Of a stretch of DNA of 64,000 nt, positions 1-11,640 are shown in pieces (the first letter of the stretch is position 1; every line of letters starts with the position of its first letter). The notes under the pieces are model-generated. The model searched no databases and was not told where the DNA came from. It was given only the letters and a program-made list of their open reading frames with translations. The DNA is from Diphasiastrum complanatum (lineage: Eukaryota > Streptophyta > Lycopodiopsida > Lycopodiales > Lycopodiaceae): assembly GCA_029204225.1 (NCBI GenBank), contig CM055103.1:25626656-25690655 (forward strand). Direction: 5' to 3'. A program made the translations under genes and the position numbers.

Positions 1-37
1 CCAATTATCAGAGAACCTAGTGGTTTTTTGTTGAAAA

Positions 38-618
38 ATGTGGAAAAAAAGTATTAAAAACCCTCTTCTTCAAGTTGGGCTTATCTCACCATTTCTCCAC
101 ATGAGGAGGGCATTGACCTTCATCAACTTATCGGTGAAGGACCACATCATTACCCACATCAGTGATGTCATGACACCAAGACAAGCCTGGGATGTACTAA
201 AAGAGCAGTATGAAACTTCAAACTCATCAAGAATTATGTTTTTGAAGTCAAACTTGAATAGTGCTTGTATGGAGCAAGGGGAGCACATTCAAACTTATAT
301 GACCAAGGCAATAAGGCACGAATTGCATTCCATAGGTGAGCGCATATGTGATGTCGAGTTGGTGCACACCGCATTGTGTGGCATTGCAGACTCTTATCAA
401 ATGTTTGTGAGTGGGATAGCGTCAAGAGAAAGACTACCACGAGCTCACAGGAATCTTGATGCAGGAGGAACAACAACGGGAAATAGTGAAAGCTCGTCGT
501 CAAAACATTGATGATCAAGCACTTGCGACATGCCAAAATCAAGACATGGGCAAGGGCGAGAAGAAGTCTAAACAATGGTTTGCCAAGACTCAAATAAGTC
601 AAAAATCAAGAAACTAAA
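38..618 (+). pseudogene. Ty1/copia gag remnant (UBN2-type)
   Basis: This is a fragment of a retrotransposon Gag, the structural protein that forms virus-like particles. The reading frame contains the UBN2-like signature of copia Gag: a DHIITHISD stretch, a PRQAWDVLKEQYE segment and the SSRIMFLKSNL helix near residues 45-75, then a short helical tail. The frame ends at a stop near 509. A +1 frame continues in Gag-like lysine-rich sequence to about 618, so at least one frameshift is present. No zinc knuckle, protease or pol follows, and no intact start context is visible at the window edge. It abuts minus-strand LTR-like sequence, so it is a truncated and possibly nested copy. Family assignment rests on motif recognition only. 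Confidence 0.7.
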
Positions 619-639
619 CAAATGTAATAAAACTTCACC

Positions 640-1068
640 AAAGTAGGCAAAGTAAGGTTCCATTATTAATGAATGGAAATCATTCAAAGGATAGGGGCCT
701 GATTCTAAGGCATGATCATAGCTCTCATGTGATTTTAGGCACATAAACCACTTTCTCTATCAAGAAAGTTCTCAAAGAGAAGCTCCAAGATCTCTTAAAA
801 CTCAAAATTACAAAATGAACAATCTCAACTATTTATAGTGGTCATTTGTGCCTCTACTATAAGTTTGGGGCCTTATTTAGCTAAATTGGGCCTTACAACC
901 ATTACTACGATTCCATTGTTCACAATTATAGCGAGGTTGCTCGAGCCACTTTATTAACTGTCCTATTTACTAGTTCTAATCTAATTTAGCTACATGGCTA
1001 TATTTGGCAATTCATTAGCAAGCTCATGGGCTAATTACATGCAACACATGACTCTCCCCTACTTTAAG
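640..1068 (-). repeat. LTR-like sequence with TATA box and polypurine tract
   Basis: Read on the minus strand, a purine run (AAAGTAGGGGAGAG, about 1055-1068) is followed by sequence starting TGTGTTGCATG. A TATA-like box (CACTATAAATAG) lies about 220 bp further on, at 829-840. That order is what a polypurine tract plus 3' LTR shows. The far LTR end is not defined, and I see no matching second LTR in the window. The call is inferred from order and motifs. Confidence 0.45.
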
Positions 1069-2483
1069 CATTTTTGCCCTTAAAAATGAAGGTCATGTAG
1101 TCCTTTGTTGAGTGCCATGTTTCATAAATCCTTTGGCGGAAGTCGAGAAATAGTTGGGGCACCTTAAGTGAGAAACATATTTCCCTATATTATTCTCATA
1201 AATGGCCATCTTTTGTTTGTCAGATTTCACTGCCTCAGGTTCAACTTTTAGCTTGTTGTTGTAGAACAAGGTTGCAGTGGAAATTTTTTAAAAAAACCTT
1301 TGATTTGCAAGCTTATCTCATATATTTGATAAGATCACTGAAGAAGAGATTGATGAAACACAAGAAAGCCTCAAGTTGCATTAGTTCTGCATGGGTTGAT
1401 AGGTTCCAAGATAGTCTTCTTCCTCAGTATCTCCCTTGATTGGATAGGCTATCCAATTCCATATGCATATTTTAGTGTCCATGCATCCAGTTTTGTTGCC
1501 TTATGCATTGCTCCTTGATGTAGGATGACAATATCCTTTTGTAACTCCAAAGCGTTGACTAAAGCAATGATTTCATCCAAGTTCTCTGATTGAATAGTGG
1601 AGTTTCCTCTTGCCGAATCAATTTGAGCAAGATTGGTAGCATTATCTCGCTGAAGATAGATGGCCATAAGTCCATTGATTTCCTCTGTGAGTGAAGCGAT
1701 GGATTCAGTTCTTGATAAACCAAAATAGTAATGCTCCAAATCAATTGATTTATTTTCCAGATTTGGCCAAAAATCTGGTCATTTTCAACTCATCATTCTG
1801 TTCAAAGATAGCGTTATTATGTTGGAATCTGAACAGCTCATATTTTTTTTGTTGTAAGCAGTGATTATCTTCAGTTCGATCCCCAAAGATAAATTTGTTA
1901 CATATACAAGGATAGTCAGTCGTAGCATTAAGCCCAGAGACTCTCGGATCAGTAATCTCAAAGGATATGTCATGAAGCACCTGTTGTTGATGTTGAGATT
2001 CGATTGAATGATTAAGAGACATATTTTGTGATTCCTTGATTCCTTTTGATCCTTCATTCGTTGAAGAATTTTCCTCTGAAATACTTCGTTCAAACCAGCA
2101 CCTTGGTGAGCTAGGAGTTTACATTTTGATTAATCTAAAGAGTCTTGCTGGTGAAGAATTGTACACACTGGTGTAGAATTTCTTCCTGTTGAGACTGCAA
2201 TTTGGTCCGTAGTTGCATCTTTTGTTGTCCTATCCTTAAATCTCGAATTAATGCCTTTTGCATGTCAAAGTTGGATTTACTTAAAGTACTTTATCCAAAT
2301 GTTGACGAATGTGATCTTGAAGACCACGTAGGTAGTGTTGGATGGATAACTCTTCATCAAGACACCCCTAAAAGGGGAAGGTTTATGGGGCGTTGCGGAT
2401 GGCACTGAAGCAATGTCATAAGAGAATGAAGTCAGAATCAATGAATGGAGGAGAAAGGATGATAAAGCTATTGCTCTCATCAC
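1069..2483 (-). other. Decayed minus-strand coding-like region, unidentified
   Basis: Several short minus-strand frames (about 1449-1739, 1750-2022 and 2277-2483) have coding-like composition. They are rich in Gln, Asn, Glu and Leu and read like a helical Gag or accessory protein. They are broken by stops and frameshifts and carry no motif I recognise. Their position directly upstream of the polypurine tract and LTR-like sequence at 640-1068 suggests the 3' internal part of a decayed LTR element. I do not assign a function. Confidence 0.3.
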
Positions 2484-3246
2484 TCTGTAATTGATAGAAG
2501 AAATCCTAATGAATGTGGACGATCATGATCACAGCCAGCAAATCTAGCAAAACCTGTAGGAAAAGTATGAAGCAAAGACCAAGACAGAGGTCTTGCACCT
2601 GACAAACCAACTGTTCCAGCTTAAATTGGAATGGTGTTGATCTTGATTCACATGTGAACAAGATGAAAGCCATTTTTGCATGATTTTGAAATATACTATG
2701 TGCACGTATAAAACAAATTCAAAAATTACAACAAAAAAAAAGGACTTTTTGTGCGTTTTGAACATGTTAAAAATTTCAAAATAACATGTTTTTCTACAAA
2801 TTTGATATTAAAATTTGATTCAAGACAAAGTAAGATTTAATATGCATGAAAATCTTTGAATGATTGAAATCTTTATGATATTGATTGTGTGTCGCCAAAA
2901 TTTTTTACCACATCAATACGTAATATATTTATTACGGTTACTTTAAAAAGTAATCATGACACCAAAAGTTATAAATACGTTTGTTAAGCTCATTTGTCAT
3001 CCTCGCTTCTTGAGGATTTGGATCTTCCGTTTAGGTTATTGCTCTTTCTTTTCTATTACGATTTGGTTGATTTTCACGAAGATTAAGCAACCATTCAGGT
3101 GTCTTTCAACATATCTCCTACAAAGGTATGTTTTTTAGAAAGAATCTTTAGATATTTTTTTTATTCTTTTTGAATGGCTGATCAAATTTAGAACCAAATA
3201 TTTGCTAAATTTTTTTGTAATGATATATTTTAGCTCTCGATCAGTC
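2484..3246. other. AT-rich stretch without recognisable gene
   Basis: This is AT-rich DNA with homopolymer runs. The only frames are short (60-73 codons), with no recognisable domain, codon bias or splice structure. I see no RNA gene or TE signature. Confidence 0.5.
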
Positions 3247-3562
3247 GATTCGATACACTGTATCGAGCAATCATGTAAATGTTTTCATTTCATTCCTAGG
3301 GATTTCAACTTTATAATAGTGTTAACCTAAATTTCGATACATGGTATCGGGATTCAGGTTAAGTAAAGCTACATTATGTATTTGAAACAGGGATTCTGAT
3401 ATGCCGTATCGAAATCTCTCGCGTATAGGAATCCCTCTTCAAGCTAAGTGGGGCTTAAGTTAAGCAACTTAACTTTTTGAAACGGGGGTGGGGGGGTAGG
3501 GTTAACTTAAGGTACCTTAACTATTTGTAACAGCAATTCTGATGCACCGTATCGGAATCCCT
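3247..3562. repeat. Cluster of four palindromic GATAC-N-GTATC repeats
   Basis: Four degenerate copies of a short inverted repeat have cores at 3251-3265, 3335-3349, 3397-3411 and 3540-3554. The first is CGATACA-C-TGTATCG, with perfect 7-bp arms. The second is CGATAC-ATG-GTATCG. The third and fourth keep the right arm GTATCG and a diverged left arm. Flanks are also shared: GGATTC before, GAATCCCT after, and nearby TTAAGT/AACTTAA runs. The larger unit is therefore an old imperfect tandem or nested repeat with a palindromic centre. No protein frame crosses the cluster. Function is unknown. Confidence 0.6.
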
Positions 3563-5424
3563 ATTCAACCTAAGTAGAAAAGCACAAGCTAGTTTCTTCA
3601 AGCACCCTCGCGCACGTATTATACACTCATATATAATATTTCCAATTTTGGTAATTTTTATCAACTCTTAAAAGGGTGACTTTGAAAAGTTTGGCTCATT
3701 GGTTGATAAAGTCAGCAAGTATAGGAATGAAATCTACATCTTTTTCCAAAAATCGATTGTGTAAAAAAATTATAGGAAATTATCTTTTAAAAAACCGACA
3801 ACATTTTTTAGATGCAAGCATTTTTTAAATGCAAAGAATTTCTATGTAATAAAGTAGGTGAATTCATATAAACCTTATGTTACATAGCTTTATTAAGCCA
3901 ATAGAATTAGTTAATAATGTAAATTTGTAATATTTTGCCGGAAACAAATTGAGATGCAAGATTTAAAAGAGAAGATTTTTGAAAAATCGACAACTTCTAA
4001 AAAACCACAAGAAATTAGGGTGATGCAATAATCAATATCAAAATGTTAAATTTTTACATTTTGATTTTAATAATAATGAAGAAATACTTGTATGATTTTT
4101 GTATTCTAAAAGAAATAAAATGAAATGCATTTGTTAACACTTTATTATGGGCCACTTAAATAATGTATTAAAGCCTAGAGCCATAATAGTCATTTCTAAA
4201 ACCTTAAACCAAATTTTTTTTATATGAAAGTAAAAACCTATAATTTAATTTTTGATAGGCTCATAACCTATAAGTGCTCAAACATGTAGGTTATGAGAAC
4301 CTATAAAAATTTTCTTAGTAGGTGATTTAAAAATCTGGTAGGCTTTTTTCAATGGATTATAGGTTTTTGGCAAGCATTGGTTCCAAATATAGTTTTTTTC
4401 CATATACTGAACATTGAATGAGCATGATCTCTGCAGACTTAAGGCAAAATTTGTCACAAAAAGTCACAATCTTGTTCAGTGCTTGCAGTTTGAGAGCCGT
4501 ATTGACCGTCAAGAGCCATTTTGGCCGTAAAATACAGGCGTCTTAAAAATTTGGCCGTCATAGTAGACAAGCACATACAATTCAAAAACGTCATTTTGAA
4601 ATGCGCCTTTGTTTTTTTACTTGTATAAATTCACAATAAATATATTATACACATCACTGGAAACTTCATAAAAATTTCAGCACAAAGTTTGACATTCATG
4701 ATCAACTTTCAGCCCTTCTAGCTTGGCGGCTCATGTTTGAAATTTGTACCCATCTCTAAACTATCAATGTTATTTCAGATTTGAAGGTCAAATGGTTTTT
4801 CAAACTGTCACTCAAAAAAAGCATGACAAGCAGTCTAGACCGTCAAACTTCAAGGTTGTCACTGCTCAGTGCTGCTACCACATATAAATAAAACAATATG
4901 AAGGTGATGTTGCATCATGCAATACCTTACATGACATACTGTTTGAAGATTTAAAAAATAAAAGAATGAAATGATCAAATAGCCATTACCAATCAGGGAT
5001 GGTTGATGTTGCTTTTGCTTCTGGAAAAGGAGCTACTAGCCGCCCTCCAATATTGTATGTTTTTTTAGGCTTGTCATTTTTTCAGTGTTCTGAAAACCTT
5101 TTTTGAATTACGCTAAAAAAAACCTTCAAAACCTTTATTTTTTAAAGCTTGTCAAATTTTTAAGGACTTATTACTTTTGAAAGGGTTTATTTTTCTATAT
5201 AAAAACCTTTCAAGATTTTCAAGATGCCGATTTTTGAGAAAAGATGCTGGTTCCATTTCTATACTTTGTTGGCTTTCTTGAACACTAGTTTTTCGCCTCT
5301 AAAATCCGTCAACTCAAAAGCTTATGCTTTTTGAAGTTTTGCTTTGTTGTTGCTATGTATTTTGTACAAAGTCTATGATCTATGGTCAAATTTCCTCGAG
5401 AAAAAAATTGTAACAAAACTTGAC
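3563..5424. other. AT-rich intergenic DNA, no gene seen
   Basis: About 1.9 kb of low-complexity, AT-rich DNA with many A/T runs and a few repeated words (for example CCGTCA near 4500-4560 and 4848). No frame longer than about 80 codons looks coding, and no TE domain or RNA gene was found. Confidence 0.5.
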
Positions 5425-5748
5425 CCACTGGCCACATGCACGCGTGCAGGCCTCGTGTTGGGATCCCACCCCCAACCGCTTAGCCACCTGCTTGTTCTTG
5501 ACCCCAAAAGGGCTGGTACCAGGGGACAGGAAACAATGTGCAACTTACTTCTTATATGGAGAGGAACCCAAGGACCCTAACTGCTTATAGGACATTGAGG
5601 ACAACCAACATGTGCTCAGACACCTTCACGCAAGTAGGCAGGCGCACAAGCCTCCTGTGCGTAACTTGACAAACGGTCCCTCAACACCCCCACTCAAGGG
5701 AGCACAGGCAAAGGAACCCCTGGCTCTGATACATTTCAGAGATCACAC

Positions 5749-5751
<3 letters not shown>
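5425..5751 (-). repeat. GC-rich retroelement remnant with primer-binding-site-like motif
   Basis: This block is clearly more GC-rich than its surroundings. On the minus strand it contains TGTATCAGAGCCAGG at about 5716-5732. That resembles the initiator tRNA-Met primer binding site (TGGTATCAGAGC) used by the better-preserved copia elements here, with the first positions changed. It directly follows a GA/CT microsatellite that may lie at the end of an LTR. No Gag or Pol frame survives, so it could be a TRIM-like or LTR-leader remnant. An alternative is a tRNA-derived SINE: GTGGCTAAGCGGTT on the minus strand resembles an A box, but no good B box follows. Confidence 0.35.

Positions 5752-5832
<81 letters not shown>
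5752..5832. repeat. (GA)n microsatellite, 81 bp
   Basis: An uninterrupted GA dinucleotide run of 81 bp. A second short GA run lies at about 5886-5902. Open frames across it encode only Arg-Glu repeats and are not genes. Confidence 0.95.
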
Positions 5833-5834
<2 letters not shown>

Positions 5835-5902
5835 CAACTACATTCTTTATTAATTGATTGAGAAGGGCGAACTATCCATTACATAGAGAGAGAGAGAGAG
5901 AA

Positions 5903-7059
5903 GTGGTCGAACCGTCATGTGACGTTTGAGAACCCAAACCTATTCACATTAACTAGTTATTATGAAACGTTACTTTGGTTAGAAATTCTTATATATTTTT
6001 TTCAAAAAAGTTAATCCTATAAATATTTTACTTAACTTAAAATTTCCTTTAAAAATAAGACTAATTTTAAATGCGAATCAATTGGATAAGAGATGATGAT
6101 AGTGGGAGATATGGCAAAATGCAACTTGTGAATTTCTTCACACTTCTTACATCTAAGCTAGATCTTGTGGCAAGCTACTGACTTTCATGATTATGTCGAG
6201 GAAGAAAGTGACATATTTTAGCCTAAGATGCTCACTCAAGAGCCTATTGAAGACAAAACTTAAATTTGGAGATGAATTAGAGAGCTATAAGAATATCATA
6301 CCCATGAATGACCAAAAACTAGTCAAGTTAGAACTTGCAAATTTAATAAGAAATACTCAAAATAATATACATCAATAATGAATATTCAAGACGCTTGCAA
6401 TTTGAATTGTAAATAGCAAAATGTATCCTTATAAGTAGTGCACTATTCTTAGGTTGTTAGCTTAGTTAAATGAAACTACACATCAACAAGGTGTCATTCC
6501 AAAAGATAGTCTAATAAGTTTTTCGACGATTACAAGGTTCTTAATTGACCATTGAGTGCAATATCAACAAATGCCTAGAACATTGCTTACTCTACCATAA
6601 GACATTACTTATATCTCATCCATGTTATGCAAACAAAATCATTACAACTTATGCAAATCAAAAAATCCATGCAAGTAGTCTTAACCATTCAAAAACAGGC
6701 TCAATAGGAAGTATAGTCAATTATCAAGAGCTCAAAGAACCGAAAGGAAGACAAAAAAAAATGTACGTAGGAAATAGAAGTTACAAATGGAAAATTGTAA
6801 GACCTTAGACTTTCGGAAAAAAAATTTGTGCAAGAAAAGTGAAGCCATCCTTTTTTAAGGTAAACAAAACTAGGATTCCGAGAACTTCAGTTTTATACCA
6901 AATTTTGGTAGGGTAAGTGGTAAGAGGTTTCTCGAGCACTGCTCTTAAGGCCAACATACTAACATTGACATATTAAGGCAAGCAAGCCTATTTCCAAAAG
7001 TTGTCAAGGAAGTTGGATTATTTCTAACAAAATTGACGTGCAGTTTCATGTATTTAGAC
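5903..7059. other. Intergenic AT-rich DNA, no gene seen
   Basis: Only short frames occur here (for example 6187-6378 and 6545-6808), Lys/Asn/Ile-rich as expected from AT-rich DNA. They have no recognisable domain or neighbouring exon. I see no RNA gene or complete TE. Confidence 0.45.
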
Positions 7060-8469
7060 TCCTTTTACACTTGTACAAAAAAATTTCTCCAATGAAGTGC
7101 TTTTATAAAGAATCTCCAAATTGGGTCACTCTCCATCACCGCATCAATCATTGTTCCATTCGCCAACCCTTGCATTGCAGAAACCACCTACATTGCTTGC
7201 CACCTCGCATAGATCATTTGCTTCACACCACCACCAAATCCATCATAGTTGTGCTAATTACAGAGTTGTACTAATGATAGAGTTCTCACCATACAACATT
7301 GACAACAGCTTAACCCTATAATTGCACCACATCTAAAACAATACAACATAAGGCCATAAGGCTAAAAGCATAGTTAAAACAATACAACATAAGGCCACAA
7401 AGCTAAAAGCATGGTTTGGTGATACAATATGGATTGTTAAGGACTACCTTTTCTGGAGTAAAGAGAGTAAGCCCATCACTTGCATTTTTATACTCCAAGA
7501 ATGTAGCGCCTTCACTGTATTAACTTGTGATTATCATCTATCAAGCTCCCTCTCAAATCTCTAAAAAGTGAAATGTACTACCAAAAGGAACAATGAAAAA
7601 TGAGTGTTTTTTTTTCCCCCAAAATATGCTTTGGAAAAAAAAAATTGTGACAAATATGAGAGCAATACTCTCTCTATTTAATCACAAATCTGAGTGCGAC
7701 CCTAGACTCTTCACGAGCTAGAGAAGGTTTTCTACAAGAATTCTAGCATATATACTTTCTTGTTAATAAAGATCTCATTCTTTATAGGTTTCTGCATCAA
7801 CAGATAGTGTATAGCCATCGTGGAAAGTAAACATGAGCGGTAGATGATGAGTATGTAGAACCACTAGTTTCAACCTTAGAAAGTTGCATTTTGCATATTT
7901 CTTACTGCTCTAAGGCTAGCTATCGTGATTCATAAGTATAGGCACACTCAAACATGAAAAAAAGTAACAGGACAAGCAGCAACATGGTGCATGTCCTGCT
8001 TTGAAACGTAGTGCAGGAGCTGACAGACACTCACAATGGAAGAATTGGCAGGATTTTGAAGTTGGCCTCAAACACTCATAATGCTTCAGATCAAAAGAAA
8101 CTTCGTTTCAGATCTATTGTCAACACTATATTAAGACAAATAACTTCCATTTTTCAATCCTTTTGTATAGTTTCTATCATCTTATGTTATTTACTCCTCG
8201 TGAGTGTTCGTAGACTCCTTATATAAACTGTGAAGAGATATTTCAAACAACAAAAGCAGATATTTCAAACAACAAAAGCATTTCTGATCCATTGAGTGTA
8301 GAGAATGGAAAACCAACCTTTAAAACATGCGAACAAAGACAAAATATTATATTCCAAAACCTGCAATGATTCAGAAAAACCTTTCTAATATCTTAACTGA
8401 TCAGCGTAGAAGCTATAGCTGTAGTGTCAGCTCCTTGCAATAACCTGCTTGCACTTAACACTTGATGGT

Positions 8470-9879
8470 TCATATCAGTGTTTCTGCTGGTTTATAAACA
8501 AAATTCAGTACATCTTCAGGTGCTAGCCTATCCAACCGATCTATCACATGCTTTAGCTCAGGCCTGCTGTTGGGATTCTCATTCATGCAATCCAGAGAAA
8601 CTTGACAGAAATCTTTGTAGAATTCACTTTGATGAATAGGAGATGAGGTGCTAGGAAATTTGAGCATCCTTTTCTTTTTCGTCCTTTCTGCCAGTAGCTT
8701 GGTGGCACTGTCTATGTCTGAGAAGGGATAATCATCCGTGATGATCTCCCACATGATAACACCCAAAGAAAATATGTCACAAGTTTGGTTGAACTCTGGC
8801 CGATCTTTGGGAAGCATTTCCGGGGCAGCCCATCTTATCTGCTCAAGAGGAGTCCATCTTTTCTCACTGGGATTCACCATCTTTCTGGCTGCAAAAAACC
8901 CAAAAAGTTTTGGCCTTAAATCATCTGTCAAGAATACGTGGGGACTTCTTAGACTTCTGTGCAGAATACCTGCACAGTGTACATAAGCAACAGCCATGGT
9001 GAGCTCCAAAGCAAGCAGCCGTTTAACTCTCCATTCATTCAGCAGCTCCATGTTGTCTTTGTCTTTGAGGTCGTTTTTACTCTTGATCCACTCATCTAGA
9101 GTGATCATCTCTCTACTAGGCCTCTCCATTACAAGATACTGGTTAGCACCTTCAGACCAGGTGCCATAGAACTGCAGAATGCTCTCACTCTCAGAGAGCA
9201 GTTTCATTATGGCTACTTCATTCTTCTGCTGCTGTGAGCTCACGAGAATCACATCACGTATTTCAGATTTAGCCGTTGTCCACTTTCCCGCAATCATGTA
9301 CCCTCCATAGATGGATTGCCCACAAACAATTCCTTGAAGAGAGAAGCTCTCAATAAGCGCAGGATCATTGCTGTTTCTCTTCAGAAGGTATTGTATCTCC
9401 TGAAATCCTTGAAGAGTAGAGTCCATTAAGCTCTCCAACTGCCCCTTAATCTCTATGGTAGTTACGACTGTCTGAACTGACAGATCCAGCTTGAAGAACC
9501 GCATGCATTGTTCAAGCCTCTGATCTAGTGCATCAAAGTCGCCTTCTATCTTGAAGGCTAAGATCCATCTGACAATAAAATTCCTGCCATTGTGGCGCTT
9601 CACCTGAGCAATGCAGTCCTTCACCACCATGAAAAATTTCATCAGATTGGTAGTGTGATCTTTTGGGTTGAATTGTTCAGGGTGCCGGACCATTTCGTTC
9701 TCCATCTGATGCAGTGCATGGTAGACTGAATCCACCTTCTCTTTCAGAGCCTTGCATTTCTCTCTGCAATTCTTCACGGAGAGAACCGCAGAGGATAGAG
9801 AATCAACCAGCTTGCCAATGTCCCCAGAAAGAGAACCCACAACAAGATTAGTTCCAAACGTAACATATTTATCAGCCAT
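8470..9879 (-). CDS. Plant MLKL-like protein (HeLo/RPW8-like domain plus pseudokinase), copy 1
   Basis: This intronless 469-aa gene belongs to the plant mixed-lineage-kinase-like (MLKL) type. Family members are cell-death and immunity proteins in which an N-terminal helical bundle acts at membranes and a C-terminal pseudokinase regulates it. Residues 1 to about 150 are predicted helical, starting MADKYVTFGTNLVVG. Residues 185-455 form a kinase fold with a conserved APE at 352-354, an F-helix CDIFSLGVIMWEI near 367-379 and NPNSRP near 435-440. The catalytic motifs are gone: HRD is HRS (307-309), DFG is GFF (327-329) and I see no beta-3 VAIK lysine. It should therefore be catalytically dead. 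The ATG at 9877-9879 is the first in the frame. Its C-terminus is 8 residues longer than that of its paralogue at 29304-30689. The functional assignment is family-level inference. Confidence 0.85.
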   Translation of the reverse strand: MADKYVTFGTNLVVGSLSGDIGKLVDSLSSAVLSVKNCREKCKALKEKVDSVYHALHQMENEMVRHPEQFNPKDHTTNLMKFFMVVKDCIAQVKRHNGRNFIVRWILAFKIEGDFDALDQRLEQCMRFFKLDLSVQTVVTTIEIKGQLESLMDSTLQGFQEIQYLLKRNSNDPALIESFSLQGIVCGQSIYGGYMIAGKWTTAKSEIRDVILVSSQQQKNEVAIMKLLSESESILQFYGTWSEGANQYLVMERPSREMITLDEWIKSKNDLKDKDNMELLNEWRVKRLLALELTMAVAYVHCAGILHRSLRSPHVFLTDDLRPKLFGFFAARKMVNPSEKRWTPLEQIRWAAPEMLPKDRPEFNQTCDIFSLGVIMWEIITDDYPFSDIDSATKLLAERTKKKRMLKFPSTSSPIHQSEFYKDFCQVSLDCMNENPNSRPELKHVIDRLDRLAPEDVLNFVYKPAETLI

Positions 9880-10552
9880 CTCAGTTCTATGAAAGTATAA
9901 ATATTTGCCTACCGGTTCTTGATGTCACAGAAAAGAGCACCTGATCCTATATCAACCTTTGATTTCTGTCAGATTGAAACCTTCTCACAGATTGGCTAAA
10001 GTTCAGCTTCCTAAATGTATCAAAAGAAGCCAACCATATCAAGCTTCTGTCAGATCAAAACTTTCTTACAGATTAGTCACTGTAGATCTGTTCACATCCA
10101 AAGGAACCTACTATATCAAGTTTTGAAACCCTTCTCAAGGAACAGCTACAGTTGAGCTTCTCAGATTTCACAGCAATCCAAAGGAGCCTTGCAAGCCTTA
10201 GATCTATATCTACGATTGCAACTACGAAAAACTGAGTAGCAGTACCGGCAGCAACTTCGTTCCCAACAGAGATCTCTATGATCAGAATGCACACTTGGTT
10301 ACAATGGGAACTTGGAAGCAGATAAAGGTGCTTGCATGTTCTGACCAGGTTATGTGAAGCAGATTTGGTTTGTAGCTGTCTCTTTCCTCAAGCATGAAAA
10401 ATTGGACCCAATTTATTGGCATGCCTGTACAGTGTAGACTCTAGAGGCCATGGCTATCTAAAAGTACAGATGTGGTCCAATCTTATCAAGATAAAAAAAG
10501 GGGGGTTAATTAAAAAAATGAAAATTGTTCTCATGCCACAAATGTGAACCTC

Positions 10553-10707
10553 CTCACCTCTTCCACCATTGCTTTCACCCCTTTGCCCTTACACATCATT
10601 AAGTTTTCCCCTTCTAGAAACCTTCACTCACCTCTTCCACCATTGCTTTCACCCCCTTGCCCTTACACATCACAAATTAAGTCTTCCCCTTCTAGAAACC
10701 TTCATTG
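10553..10707. repeat. Imperfect 74-bp tandem duplication
   Basis: The segment starting CTCACCTCTTCCACC at 10553 recurs at 10627 with a few substitutions and a small indel, giving two pyrimidine-rich units. The right segmental copy carries only one related segment at about 31430-31480, so the tandem step probably happened after the larger duplication. Confidence 0.8.
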
Positions 10708-10710
10708 CAG

Positions 10711-11640
10711 CTATTATGAAATTTGATTGATTTTTTGGGGCTTTATATAGTTAGTAGCATTGCTCAGGCTCTCTTTTTTCCAAGTAGGTTGGTCTCCTAC
10801 AATTTCTTAAATCAATCATTTTTTTTCCTTTTCCAACCTCCAAGTTCCTACAACATTCAAAGCTCGCTAGTTTTGCATTCAAGTTCATAAGTGCACTTGC
10901 AAATTGTTTATTGAGATTTTCTTAAGAAATTAATTTTGTGCAATTTGAAATGCTATATATTGTAACATGTATATCTACTTTCTAGAAGTCAACATGTATA
11001 TCTACTTTCTAGAAGTCAACATAAAATGTAACATGTATATCTACTTTCTAGAAGTCAACATAAAATGTAAGTGATTAAATGAAATATGTCAAAGTATTCT
11101 AAAAACATTTCCTCCGTTTTTGCATCAATGAGTTAAGTTTTCTGCTACTCATATTTTTAGCCGATTTTTAGACTTTTGGCTTCTTGCTTGTTTCAAGATC
11201 AATCAATAAATTTTAAAACCAGTCAGTTGGTTGTAGGATTCTCTGTGAGCGCTAATTAATAGCAATGCTCACAAAGAACAAGTTTTGGGGAAATATCTTT
11301 GGGATTTTGCTCCAATTTCCTGCATTTTTTTAAAGTTGTTGATTTTTGAAAATTCTTACCTTCTAGATCTCGCATCTCTTATTGCTTGTCGGCAAAATAC
11401 TAAAAATTTACATCAATAATAATGTAACTCAATACACCTATGTAACCTAAGCTTTGTAAGGATCTGCCTACTTTATTATACACAAATCTCCTACATACGA
11501 ACACAAAAAACAAAACAAAAAATCTTGCATTTATAAAAACATTGTTGTTCTTCTAAATGTTAATTTCTTGTAAATTTGGTTTTCGGAGAAAAATACCGAT
11601 TCCATTCCTATAGTTTGCCGAATGCACCTATCAGTGATAT
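10711..11640. other. AT-rich intergenic DNA with a 27-bp triple repeat
   Basis: No gene is visible. The only clear structure is three copies of a 27-bp unit (AACATGTATATCTACTTTCT followed by AGAAGTC) at 10964-10990, 10991-11017 and 11030-11056. The last two are separated by a 12-bp spacer, AACATAAAATGT. The rest is AT-rich sequence with homopolymer runs. Confidence 0.7.

Larger units (their letters stand above)
7060..10710. repeat. Left copy of segmental duplication carrying MLKL-like gene
   Basis: This block is homologous to 21375-31550. Matching anchors: 7066-7420 with 21385-22500 (including the shared phrase CACCACATCAATCATTG with minor changes), 7646-8470 with 28509-29280, the gene body 8500-9949 with 29310-30759, the 5' flank 9950-10430 with 30760-31228, and a weaker tail at 10530-10710 with 31400-31500. 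The left copy is compact, whereas the right copy contains a copia-type element and another insertion. Flanks differ by many substitutions and small indels. Most of the gene body shows none. Confidence 0.9.
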
